Shown: positions 34,859-46,309 of the stretch, piece by piece
Position numbering within the stretch: position 1 is the stretch's first letter
How the letters are laid out: every line of letters starts with the position of its first letter
Source: Deuterostichococcus epilithicus
Lineage: Eukaryota; Chlorophyta; Trebouxiophyceae; Prasiolales; Stichococcaceae
Direction: 5' to 3'
DNA: 64,000 nt
Assembly (NCBI GenBank): GCA_033439295.1
Contig: JAVTLE010000010.1
Coordinates: 310,001-374,000 of the forward strand
Translations under genes and position numbers: made by a program
Notes under the pieces: model-generated
Database searches by the model: none
Seen by the model: only the letters and a program-made list of their open reading frames with translations
What the model was told of the DNA's origin: nothing

Positions 34859-37818
34859 TCAAACGCGCTCGGTGCCCTCGGAGCCGAGCAGTGGGTCGCG
34901 ACCAGCCTCCTCCAGAAAGGAGGACGCTGCACACAGAAAGACCGGCACGTCAGCTTGAGGCCGACAGCAGTTGCCCTTGGAGCAAGCACTGGTCCCAGGT
35001 GCTTCTTCAACCGCGCAATGCAGCAGGGCAGCATGACTGTGCGACCTGAGGCTGTGCAGGCATGGGACCTGTAGCTGCATGGATAGCGTCAAGCCGAGTG
35101 TATGCACAGCTGACGCCGAAGCTGCTGCATGCCGCGGGACAGGGACTCACTGCCATCGTGCGGCGCGGCGGCAGCGGCGCCGAAGGTGCCGGTGGCCACC
35201 ACGGCGGCGAGGATTGCGCCCAGCAGCTCGCCGATGAGGTAGAACCAAAAGGCCTTTTGCGGTGTGCAGAAGAACACGACGGCGGGCGCGATGAGACGGG
35301 CCGGGTTGATGGCCGCCCCTGTGTACTTGCCGCCTGCGCAAGGATGCATGTGTAAGTCAGCAGCGGAGTCGAGGTGGGAGTCCACCTCGCATGATGAGCA
35401 CGGCGGCAATGTATATAACCTGACTGGACATGCCATGCTCACACTAGGGTTGCATGATAGGTGTGTGCCAAAGAAGAGCAGGCATGCGGCACGCATGGGA
35501 ATTGCCCCCAGGGGGGGGAACAAAGGGGCGAGCGTGCCTGGTGCACTCTGCGGGGAGAAGCAAAGGCAGGGAGAGCAGGTAGTTTGATCATGTCGCCAAA
35601 GCGCACCAGCTTCCGTCAGCGCCCACACCGCAAGGCCCATGGCCAGTGGGCTGGCATTGCCATGCCCGGGCTCCGTGACCGTCACCGCATAGGCGATGTA
35701 GACCTGCACGGCAGGGCAGAGCTGTTGATGGAGGTGAAAGGGGATGATGGAGGTGAAAGGGGATGCCGCCACGGACCGATGGTGTACCAGCCTTGAGGCT
35801 ACGGCCTGGCCCCGTGACTACTTCGTGAGTCCCAGCGCGTCTGCTCTGGCATGCAACAGCATCTGGCGCCGATGTGAGACGTCGGCATGACTGCAGGCAT
35901 CTGGCACACGAATGCGCATGATGGGTTGCGGTGACAGGGCAGGTGCGAATGACGATGAGAAACCCACAAACGCGAAGGTGAGGAGGCCCTCCCACAGCAT
36001 GATCCTGTTGCAGGGTCCACCACGGCACCAGGTCAGAAGCTGGGACCTCGAAACGCATTCGTCAAGCAGCCAGCCGCCTGTATCATTGCCGCCAGCATGA
36101 CATGACGGCATTGCGTGCAAAAAGTGTTGTCCCACGAACAGGGGGGCGCGGCCTGGAGAGGTCGTAACTGCCAGGCGTTGACATGCCCTGGGTAGAAACA
36201 TCCGGGAGCGCGGTAGGGGTTCTTGCCTACAGAGTGGAAAGCTCGAGTTGAGTCGGTCGGCTGAGCTGCACAGGACATGCCATGAACAAGCCATGGTGTC
36301 AACATGATGCCAAGCGTGCGATCTCAGGAGCCGCACAGCACATGCAGAGGGGGGAGTAGGCAGCTCGCCTAGGTGGAGGCCAGGGATCATGAGCGCCTCC
36401 AGCAGTGCGCCGACGAGGGCGCCCGCGACCTAGCGGCACGCAGCATGACACGACTCAGCCAGCAGCTCAGTGTTTCGTAAAGGAGGCTTGCATCAAAACA
36501 CGGCTGGAATGGAGCCGACTCTGGCCGATCCGATCCGCTGGCTGTCTCGTCCAAGTCCCGGCAGCTGCGCAGTGAACTCTGCTGGTGCCTGCCTGAGCAT
36601 GCTCACCTGTGCGATGATGTATGCCAGCCCCTTGGCCTGTGCAGGCAAAATTATCGAGTGAGCATTCGGGCGCGACTTCACGTGTGAGCATTGACCTGTC
36701 CTTCCTCACCAGTAGGGAAGAATGCAACCTCATCCAGTGATGAAGACGGGTGTTGCAACACAGATACAGATGCTTTGCAAATGTTTCTGGCACAGTACAG
36801 CCTGCCCTGGAGCACACACCCAGTGCATGTGGCCCGACACCGTGGTTGCCAGCGTGAGCGCAGGGTTGAGGTGGCCGCCCTGCAATCCAGCATCAGCACT
36901 ACTCATCATTCCCTCGCACGACATTTCCTGCGTCGCCCTGATGCGCCTGATGCAGGCAGCTTGCATGGAGTGGCACCCAAACTGCATGGCTTCCATGTGC
37001 GGTATGCGGTATGGCTCTCACCGACACATGCTTGGTGGCGTAGACTGCGGGGCAACAGGCATCGAGTGTCAGTTCTTCCGGATGAATGGCTCGCTGGAAT
37101 GCTTGTGAGCAGCAGCGGCCGGGATGCTGGCAACAAACAGGGCATGCATCAGGCACATGTGCTGGCGTGAATGCAGCAAGTGTGTGCGTCTCGGGTCCTG
37201 TCCCACCAAAGCTCGAGACCAAATCCGTGGAGATGATCTTTGTTGACCGTGCTATTTCCCAAGAGCGGTCGTGCAGAAAGAGCGTTCACCCAGGACAGCG
37301 TATGTGAGGCCGACGCCGAGCGCGGAGCCTGCAAACAGTCGGGTGCTAGTCACAACTCACATGCATGGACGGGACGGCGTGTACACTCTCAATATATCTG
37401 GCTCAATTGCGAAGCCATAGCAGTTAAATTTCATGCCATGCCAAGAGCACCAGCGGCCCAGGACCATGGGCATGGAGGAGGGGTGGGCTTGCCTGACGCG
37501 GCGGCAATCAGCTGCAGCAGCAGCGTGCCCAGGAACTCCGCCTGCGTGTCGCGACGAACTTTCTGAGATGAGAATTCTTTTTAAGACTGGCGTTACGAAC
37601 AACGACGCCACTTGCGCACTTTCGGAAGCTCATTCATGCATGCATGCGTGACAAGGCCCTCAGCACCTGGACGGCGTTGATGAGCCTGCAGTTGGAGGAG
37701 ACTGTCAGAAAGATGTGGGTTAGTGGGTGTATCAAAAATCAGACCATACAAGGCAACCCGTAACATGAAATGCGTGGTCTCACTTGGTGTCAATGTCTCG
37801 GCCGATTAGGTTCGGCAT
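34859..37818 (-). CDS. Aquaporin / MIP-family channel
   Basis: Membrane channel for water or small solutes. The start is ATG at 37818 (MPNLIGRDIDTK). A 19-nt microexon follows (37685-37667, LINAVQ), then 37541-37493 (AEFLGTLLLQLIAAAS, helix 1) and an exon near 37310 (GSALGVGLTYAVL). The first NPA box is in GGHLNPALTLATTVSGH (about 36860). Later exons read AKGLAYIIAQ (about 36630), VAGALVGALLEAL (about 36410), LWEGLLTFAFVGF (about 35990), VQVYIAYAVTVTEPG and LAMGLAVWAL (about 35690), and GGKYTGAAINPARLIAPAV (about 35300, second NPA with the following Arg). FYLIGELLGAILAAVVATG follows. The last exon ends LLGSEGTERV with the stop at 34859. Six helices and both NPA boxes are intact. The subfamily (PIP, TIP, GIP) is not assigned. 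The intron after 37493 appears to have a GC donor (CAG then gcaagc). Confidence 0.88.
35727..35764. repeat. Perfect tandem duplication, 19 bp x 2
   Basis: The unit GATGGAGGTGAAAGGGGAT occurs twice without mismatch in an aquaporin intron. Confidence 0.9.
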
Positions 37819-38435
37819 CTTGGCGGCCTCACGAGACACCACCGATAAGGGAAGCTATATCTTGAGTAGAAACAGTGGCGCCAACGAGCGCCTCCGCCGT
37901 TTATCGCTGTTGGACTGGCGTTCCCGTCAGCTTCCAACACTCTGAGATCTCACGTCACGTGTAAATCGTGATAATGACGAGGCAGCTGATTTCAGCTTGC
38001 ATGGATTGCTGACTAATCTGTCGATGAGGGAGTTTGTTTTGTGAACCTGCAGCAGTGCGGTTGTGTTCGATATGCAGCAGTGTGTGAGTAGGTAGGTGCA
38101 ACGCTTGATCCCGCACGCACGTTTACCAATCACACACACAACAGAAAGGGATTGCACGGTCCAGCGAGTCGCTCTGTTCTGGTTCTGACCAGTCCTACGC
38201 GTCCCAGATGTTAAGCCCACCTACACACCCTACCCCAGCAACGTCATCGGCACAACACGTGGGCCTGCCACCGAAAGTCGAGGACCCAGTGCTGCGCCGC
38301 GGCCGCCAGGGCGGCCAGCGGGAAGCACACCAAAGCCGGCAGGCACGGGCGGCGCCAGAACGAGCGGCCGCTGGCTGCGAGGCAGCAGAGCTGTGCCGCA
38401 GGGGGGGTGCACCAGCAGGCGGCAGCCATGCCGGT
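37819..38435. other. Intergenic: aquaporin promoter and EF-1alpha 3' UTR
   Basis: No gene recognised. The block lies between the aquaporin start codon and the EF-1alpha stop, both genes being on the minus strand. The GC content near 37,920-38,160 is lower than in the exons, as expected for non-coding DNA. Confidence 0.5.
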
Positions 38436-41400
38436 TCACTTCTTCTTGGCAGCGGCCTTGGTGACCTTGCCAGTGGCGTCCTTCTTCTCGACCTGTGAAT
38501 TGAAAAAAGAGGAGGTTGGCAAATTGCACGCCTTGCCTTCAGCAAGCCCGCATGTTGCTCTTTGGATACGACTTTACGTCAGCTGTGCCCTGGCTCTCGA
38601 CACTGAAGACGTGTAAGCGCCACAGCTGCGATTGCTGTGCCTCGCTGGCTCCGTGCTCGAGTGAATCTCACGAGACAGCAGGGCCTGCGATACTTGCTGT
38701 GCAAAACGCAAAACCCTCTCGTGTTCACATGTAACAGCAGTGCAAATGCCACAGGGGAGCTCGCTTGCATTCAGGACTGAGCAGTTGCAAGGAGGCTGTT
38801 GAAGACACGACTGCAGGAAAGAGTTGCGCACCGCCTTGATGACGCCGACGGCGACCGTCTGGCGCATGTCACGGACGGCGAAGCGGCCCAGCGGCGGGTA
38901 CTGGGTGAAAGGCTCGACACACATGGGCTTGGTCGGCACCATCTTCACGTACGCGGCATCACCTGTGGAGAAGCAGTAGACTACGTGTCAGAACCCGGCA
39001 ACAGCACACATGAAGCATCATGCGGCTCTAATGCATCAGCTCAAACACTGTACACGCTGCTAGCGCAAAGCAGCTCTGCAGCCTGAGCCAAGCACAGCGC
39101 GACAGGAACACTGAAAATGTTGTAAAGCAGTCGAGAAGCTGCATGGGTAGCCCACCGTTCTTGATGAACTTGGGGGCGGCCTCCAGCTCCTTGCCCGAGC
39201 GGCGGTCGATCTTGGTGGTGATCTCCGCAAACTTGACGGCGATGTGGGCGGTGTGGCAGTCCAGCACCGGCGCGTAGCCGTTGCCGATCTGGCCCGGGTG
39301 GTTCATGATGATGACCTGCAGGGGATGAGCAGCCAGGGCGTGTGAGTCTGCAGCAAGCCCAGATCACAGACTGCGCTGAGCGCGACGCAGGTGGTCCTGG
39401 CGTGAGCAACCCAAGCAGCGGGCAGGAAGAGACGCAGTCATTGAGCAAGCAAGCACGCAGCATCCAGGAGTGCGTCAGAGCAGTAGCGGCGTTCCCAATA
39501 TGTGTACCTGCGCGACGAACTCGGACGCCTCCTTGGCTGGGTCATTCTTGGAGTCAGACGCGACAAAGCCACGCTTCAGCTCCTTGACCGACACGTTCTT
39601 GACGTTGAAGCCGACGTTGTCGCCGGGGCCCGCCTCTGGGAGCGACTCGTGGTGCATCTCCACAGACTTGACCTGTGTTCAGATCATGTGGTTCAGAGAA
39701 CGGGAAGATGATGGTCGACCAGGTTTTCGGCGAGAAGCAGGTCCGAGCTTTGAACACGCAGAGATGGCCAACAAGCAACAAACAGACATCTCAATTGCAT
39801 CAGCAAGCGTGTGTTAGTCCCAGAGTCAACGCATGGGGCGATACTGAAGCAGTCACATCGGGCGCAAGACGCACCTCAGTGGTCAGGCCGGAAGGCGCAA
39901 ACACGACGACCTGAAAGTAAAAAAGGAATTCAGGTGATTGATACATGTTGACAAATGTATGACTGTATGCAAGTTGCAGCGTGCAGGGTTGATTCTCAAA
40001 ACAACCGTCTCATCCATGGTCAGAGCACCAGCTCACCATGCCGGGCTTGATGACGCCGGTCTCGACACGGCCGACCGGTACTGTGCCGATGCCGCCAATC
40101 TTGTACACATCCTGTTTTGAGAGAGAGAGGAGCGTCAACTCGAAGCTGCAGACGCGACAAAATCCTGATGCACGGCGCCTGTGCACACGCGTCCCGGGGC
40201 AGAAAAGTGCACCACAGGACACCCAAGACCGCAGGACAACCGAGACGTAGCTGATGCAACAACACTTGTGCGAGCTGCAAGCAGCTTCCTCTGGACATGC
40301 AGGCACCTGTGCAGGGCTAACTCACCTGGAGCGGCAGGCGCAGCGGCTTGTCGGACGGGCGCTTGGGCGGGTCAATGTTGTCGAGCGCCTCCAGCAGCGT
40401 GAAGCCCTTGTACCAGCCCATGTTCTCCGACTTCTCGATCATGTTGTCGCCCTGGAAGCCCGAGATGGGCACGAAGTTGACCTGCGCGAGAGGGACGACA
40501 GTGCAAGATCAGCGACACGATTTCGCCACTCTTCCTCAGAGGGGTGGTAAAGACGCGGCTGCTCAGCTGCGACCTGATCATCGAATCGAAGTCAAGCTTG
40601 GGTGCAGCTACATCATACTGTAGTTACAGGCATCAGCTACGCAGTGACCCCTTCCCGGAGCACTACGGGAGTGCATATCGCACATTTCCCTGCTGCTCAC
40701 ATCTAGTTATGACATGGTATCAGAACGATGAAGTATGCGACTGTGCATACTGCTGAAGCTTTATTGCTGAAGCTGGACAGAGCTTCCAGATCTATTCGAT
40801 TTTGGCGGCTGGGCGGCTCGTGTCCACATTCTACGGTACAGGACGACCAGCAGGAGAAGGCGTCAATGCAAGACTGGTCAGCAGAACAGGCGCGCACCTT
40901 CGCGGGGTTGTAGCCGACCTTCTTGATGTAAGAGGACACCTCCTTGACGATCTCGTCGTACCGCTTCTGGCTGTACTTCGGCTCGGTGGCGTCCATCTTG
41001 TTGAGGGCCACGATCATCTGCTTCACGCCCAGCGTGTACGCCAGCAGCGCGTGCTCGCGCGTCTGGCCGTCCTTGCTGATACCGGCCTCGAAACCACCTG
41101 TGTTTGGCGGCAGAGTGGGCAGATGAGACGAATTGGTCTGAGTGTTGCTGGTTGGATGAGTGCTGAAGGTTTGAGAGGCACCCTGCACACATGGCAGGGT
41201 GCAGGACCGTGCAGGACGCCGCAGGCAGCGTTGCCCGCCCTTGGATCAGCAGCTCACTCAAGAGCATCAGAAGCTGTGAGCACTGTCAGCCGCCTTTGCA
41301 ACACATGTCAGCTGCAATGCCGCAATGCCAAGATGGTGACGCACCGGGGGTGGAGTCGATGACCAGCACGGCGCAGTCAGCCTGCGAGGTGCCCGTGATC

Positions 41401-42310
41401 ATGTTCTTGATGAAGTCGCGGTGGCCGGGCGCGTCGATGACGGTGCAGTAGTACTTGGGCGTCTCGAACTTCCACAGCGCAATGTCGATGGTGATGCCGC
41501 GCTCGCGCTCGGCCTTCAGCTTGTCCAGCACCCATGCGTACTTGAACGACCGCTTGTTCATCTCGGCGGCCTCCTTCTCGAACTTCTCTGCAGGTGGCAA
41601 AGGGATGGAAGTACAGTATTAGGAGGAGGGGAGTGCACTGCTGCGTCGCGTATGAGAAGAGAAGAGGAGAGCAGGTCACTGCCGCATGCCAGAATGCTGC
41701 CCGAGAACAAGGCACTCACCGATAACACGCTTGTCAATGCCACCCAGCTTGTAGATGAGGTGACCGGTCGTCGTCGACTTGCCTGCAGGGACAGATTGTC
41801 AAAGCGTCAGCCACCCTGTGCTGCATGCACTTCTGTTCAAGGAAGCTGCATGCAGCTGCGGCGCCGCGGTCGCGAGCGGGCTCGCAAGCCTCGAGCAGTG
41901 CATCCAGGGCTCACCGGAGTCGACGTGACCGATGACGACGATGTTCATGTGCGTCTTCTCCTTACCCTGTGTGAACAAGCAGGCTCCTCAACACCCAGGC
42001 CGCAGAGGACACACATCTGTACATCTGCAAGCCTGCCTCCGAGCCAAACGCCAGGCACATGGGAGTAGACTGCTGGGTGGCGTAAGGACATAATCGTCCG
42101 ATTCATAAGCAGATGCCAGTGCCAGGAACGCAGCAACACCCAACAGAGCAGTAGTTGCCAGACACACATCCACGGGATTGTCAGCCCCCACGTGTGTGGG
42201 CCACGGCAATGCAGGCTGGACGGCATCGGCACGACCGCATCGAGATGCTGAACCAGTGCCGCTGGCAGCAGCTGTGCCATGCGGGCAAGAGAGGACGGCG
42301 GGCGCACCAT
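38436..42310 (-). CDS. EEF1A: Translation elongation factor 1-alpha
   Basis: GTPase that delivers aminoacyl-tRNA to the ribosome. The ATG at 42310-42308 is followed at once by a donor (ATG then gtgcgc). The second exon starts at 41966 ([18 protein letters not shown]). It continues [20 protein letters not shown] (about 41790, completing the P-loop), [40 protein letters not shown], the DxxG box DAPGH, NKMD (about 41000), [20 protein letters not shown] (about 40460), [20 protein letters not shown] (about 40080), [20 protein letters not shown] (about 39650), [20 protein letters not shown] (about 39280), and [20 protein letters not shown] (about 38860). It ends [17 protein letters not shown] with the stop at 38436. 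All three domains and all G motifs are intact. About ten exons; length typical (about 450 aa). This is canonical EF-1alpha, not the EFL protein found in many green algae. Confidence 0.97.
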
Positions 42311-42970
42311 GGTGGCGAACTTTGTGGTTTCCCGCTGTCAAAAAGAGATGTGCGTTTGGGTGACCTGCAGTTTAACCAGATTTCTGCTCATTGACCTCGC
42401 CCGAGAACCCGCCGCGCACGCTGCGGACAGCGCAAGCGGCAGCTCCGCCTATGACGCAGCCAATCAGCCCGAGGCACAAGGGCTGCCACACAGCGCCAGC
42501 AGAGGCGGCCACTGCCCTGCCCCGCCACTTGCTGGCTTCGCCGCACGTTCTGCTCACGCACCTGGTGCTCGTGGCGCCGGTCGTCGTGCTTGCGACTTCG
42601 TAAAAGGGTGAGAGCCTGAAGCGGAGGCGGCCAAAGCTTGCGGGACCGGCCGAAAGTTCGCTGGGCTTGAGTCCCCAGGAAGCAGGACGCTGACAATGGG
42701 AAGCAGACAGGCAGCGTCTGGCAATTTCTCTGGTGGTATGGTCTCATTCCTTGCTCTCTCCTCACTCCGCTCTCCTCATTCACTGCCAAATGGGCACGCA
42801 CCGTCGGGCGACTGACTAAGGCGGACCACGAGCAAATCAGCAAGCACTGAAACCGGAGTCTGAAGAATGATGTTGCACTTCCCGTACTGTGCGCTTTGAC
42901 CGCAGGCGCATTGCTGATCAAAGATCGTCCGGCTCTCTGATACCATGCTCTGGGATTCTGCCAGATGGGT
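42311..42970. other. EF-1alpha promoter/5' UTR and 3' flank of the next gene
   Basis: No gene recognised. The stretch holds the 5' leader and promoter of EF-1alpha (minus strand). A CT-rich patch near 42,750-42,780 on the plus strand (GA-rich on the transcribed strand) is the only compositional feature seen. No TATA box was identified. Confidence 0.5.
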
Positions 42971-45573
42971 TCAGTGCTTCTGAAAGCGCTTCGATTCCAG
43001 GCCGAGCCAGCGCAGCACCACCAGCGCTACGAGCCCCGCCAGCCCTGCGGACGACACCTACACACACGCAGCAGCTGCTGCAGCACCCTCTGCCGGCACT
43101 GGTCCCACATGTAGCGTGCAAAAGGTGGTGCATACGTACTGCCCCCCACGCAGAGGCTTGCTGCGCCAACCTTCTGCGTCAGCCGGAGACATTGCTCGAT
43201 TGTGGCACGCAGATGGTTCATGCGCAGCAGGTTCGGTGCAGAAGCCCGCATCGACGCAGCTTGCTGTGGTGAGCATGCGGGCGCTGACGAGGTCGCGCAG
43301 CAACAGGCACCTTGTTGAGCGTGCTGTCGGCGGCGCTGCGGCCCAGCGCCGCCACGAGGACATGGCCGGCGGTCGCCGCAGCCAGCGACGCCCGCAGCAG
43401 CTTGAAGGTGCCGCCGCCGAGGCGGCCCCGGTTCTCCGCATCCTGTACACATCGAGTTTACTTCTCATCTGCTGCCGGCATGCGATTGACGGCGCAGGCT
43501 GGGTCGCAGCAGCTGTGTGCGGACGAAGAAGATCCATTGCCTCCCTGGCACTGTACGCTGGTCGAGAGCCAGTGCAAAGGGCTGACGACGCTTGGTCGCT
43601 GTGCTGCAATTCCCGCAGCTGCAGCAGCCCGCAACAGCCCTTGCGAGGTTACCTTCAAAGAAAATGCCGCGATGGCGGCGCCTATGGCTTCCAAGGTCAC
43701 CAGCTTGAACACCAGCGAATGGACAGGCCCCAGCTGCGAGATGGTGTCCAGCGGCCACAGCCAGCCGCCCAGGGCCTGCGCTTCAGAAAAAGGCCCCCTG
43801 CGTCAGCACCCCAGCATACCCGGTCAGCGCCTACTATACGAGAAGGTCTCACCAGCGGCTGGCCGAGCGCCCCCTCACACCATCACGCTTGCGCAATTCG
43901 CCACCTTCGAGGCATTGCATGTCATGCAAACGCCTGTCACACGCATGCAAAACCGGGGGGCAGCTCTGGCAGCACTTGCCGCCCTGGAGACCAGCGGCAG
44001 GCCCGGCAGCAGCGACATGGTGATGCAACGACAGCTCCGCCAGTACTCACGGTTTTGAACACCAGGAGCGGCAGCCCCAGCGGCAGCAGGAAGGTGAGCG
44101 CCTGGTAGAGGCTGCCCTCGAGGGTCTTGTTGCGCACTGCCGTCAACTTGTTGACTGCATTGCGCACCGCCGTGGCCTGTGTTCATGGAGTGTAGCCATG
44201 GTCACGCAAGTCCACGAGAGGGTGGAGACAGCAGGCAGCACGGTGTGTTCGTCAGGGCCCACAGCCGGCAGTCCATTCGCTGGTGAAGTAATGTTGCTTC
44301 AGCTCAAAGGAGGCAGCAACTGCCGCACCTGGGTGCCCAGCCAGGAGGAGGAGGCATCGTTAGCGGTAATGGCGGCAGAAATGGCGGCTACGGCGCTGAA
44401 CGCCGGCACGGCAAAGTAGGCAAACGCCAGGCTGCACGCAAGGGCGCACACCGGTGAGATGGTGCAGGAGATTTCGGCACAGGAAGGCAGAAACTCCAGC
44501 GCGCTTGTTCTATAAGACAAGCTGCAGATGCCCAGCGTGAGGGCGCAGCTGCCAGCCACGGCGAGCCTCAGCACCATGCTGCGCAGAGTGGGTCTGAAGC
44601 CACCTCTTGGCTGCAGCAAGGTTGCGCCAGACGATGCCCAGGTCGCCAAGGGCGGCCGCCATGTACACCGCCAGGGCGCCAAAGCCAATTGCCACATAGG
44701 ACGCGAGGCGCTGATAAGTGTCAGACGATAGCCGCTGGTGCCTGGCCGCGTCCTGCACACGACAACACGGCGACATTCGAGGACCTGCATATCCGGACAA
44801 TTAACCGTCACCAAGATGTCAAAAGAAATTAGCCTACCCCCAGAACATAGAGGATTGCGGCGACCGGCCAGGCGCCGACGGCCGCATGCTGCAGCAGCGA
44901 CTGCGTCGCCGTGGTGGGGATGGCGGAGACCGCCTGGCGGAAGGCGTGGTTCGGCAGGATTGCCAGCACCGCTGACAGGCCTGCAGGGATGGCGATGCAT
45001 GGTCAAGAACGGCAGCAGTTGAAGAGCAGGCTCTCCTATTCTCCCCTCCACCTCGCTTGGGATGGCCGCCAGGAACGCGATGGTTGTGGCCAGCAGACCT
45101 TGCAGCTGAGAAGGCGAAGTCGCAACAAGGAAACTACGCATTTGAGTGCTGTGCCACACAAGGCAACACAAATGCTTGTTGGAGAGAGCGAGTGCACCAG
45201 GACGCGCCACACAGTGGGAGCGCACCAACAGTCGCGGCGGTGGCAATGGTCAGTCCGAGGGAGGTACCCTGCTCGAGCGACTGCTCCTGCGACTTGCCTG
45301 CGGTACAACCAATGCGGCACTTTGAGAAACCGACGATTGCAAGCAGCGTACATGGATCTGGCTGCCATTCTGGTGGAACGTGATTACAGCACCACGGCGG
45401 GCTGCCGCAACGGCATGGCTACAGCAGGCATTTTGAAACCTCGGCTGCAGCGTCTGCTGTGCATTGCAGCGCGTTTTGAAGTCAGTGTCGTAAGTTACAG
45501 TGTCGTAAGGTACTGTTACTGCTGGCACACCTGAGCCGCCTGAGCTAGCGGCAGTGGATGCCCAGGTGAGCAT
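42971..45573 (-). CDS. Multi-pass membrane protein, unknown family (paralogue A)
   Basis: I do not recognise the family. ATG at 45573 gives MLTWASTAASSGGSG, joined at a clean junction to GKSQEQSLEQGTSLGLTIAT (about 45300) and GLLATTIAFLAAIP (about 45070). Further hydrophobic exons are AVLAILPNHAFRQAVSAIPT then VGAWPVAAILYVLG (about 44960-44840), VAIGFGALAVYMAAALGDLG (about 44690), AAISAAITAND (about 44380), YQALTFLLPLGLPLLVFKTV (about 44090), VTLEAIGAAIAAFSLKV (about 43690) and KLLRASLAAATAGHVLVAAL (about 43400). The last exon is SSAGLAGLVALVVLRWLGLE then SKRFQKH, with the stop at 42971. At least six predicted membrane helices. Homologous, exon for exon, to the next gene upstream at 46310-48638. 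The cellular location cannot be told. Confidence 0.75.
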
Positions 45574-46309
45574 GGACGCTCGGCGCCCCTGCGCATGTAT
45601 AACAGGTCCCATGACATTCTCGTCTTGAAGCCTCGTTGTTTTCAACTTCACGTCTTCTGCGTCTCTCCCGCATGCTATGCTCACCTGCGCTGCTGCCTGC
45701 CGCAATTCCAGTGCATGTCGCCCGACGCCAGAAGAAGAGTGCCGTGCCAGGCGGCATGGACGCAAGTGCACACCGCGAAGTGTAGCCCGTGCGCGTACAT
45801 GTGCATTGAAAGACCCTGCACATAGAGATCTTGCAGTCTCGCAGCATACACGAGACCGGGCCAATGTGTGCCCTTTCCTGAGTCACGACCACGCCTGAAT
45901 CCGCACCTGTTGTCGAGCTATACCGAGCCGCTGTCCGCGGATGCATGCTGTGTTGGTTCCAATCTCCTATCGGCACGTGATTCACGAAACGTGGTGCGGG
46001 TACTTGGTACTGAGGTGCGAAAGCGCTGCGAACAGGATGAGCGGCTGGAAGCAAGTCAAGCTGTCGACAATAGTATAGTACCGCAGTTGAAGGTGACCAA
46101 TGGCGAGCGAGCTGAAGATCTCCCTTCACGATCTGATCTCGGTAAGGGGGTGTAGACTACGCCAGTGTCGGGGGGCTGCTCAAGCAGGCAAGTGTCTTCA
46201 ACGGGATTGACTCTGGCCCCTTGCAGACTGCAGGCAGCATCAGGCAGGCACTGACAAAGCGAAGCACACGCCAGTAGTGCGGCATCGCAGTTGCGGAGAT
46301 TGCTGCCCC
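45574..46309. other. Spacer between tandem paralogues
   Basis: It lies between paralogue A's start codon and paralogue B's stop and presumably holds A's promoter. A short plus-strand ATG segment at about 46101 (MASELKISLHDLIS, followed by gtaagg) has a good donor, but no downstream plus-strand exon was found. Confidence 0.5.

Noticed and set aside
46101-46143. Possible plus-strand first exon (MASELKISLHDLIS with donor gtaagg)
   Set aside because: No continuing plus-strand exon was found, and downstream DNA is taken by a well-supported minus-strand gene.
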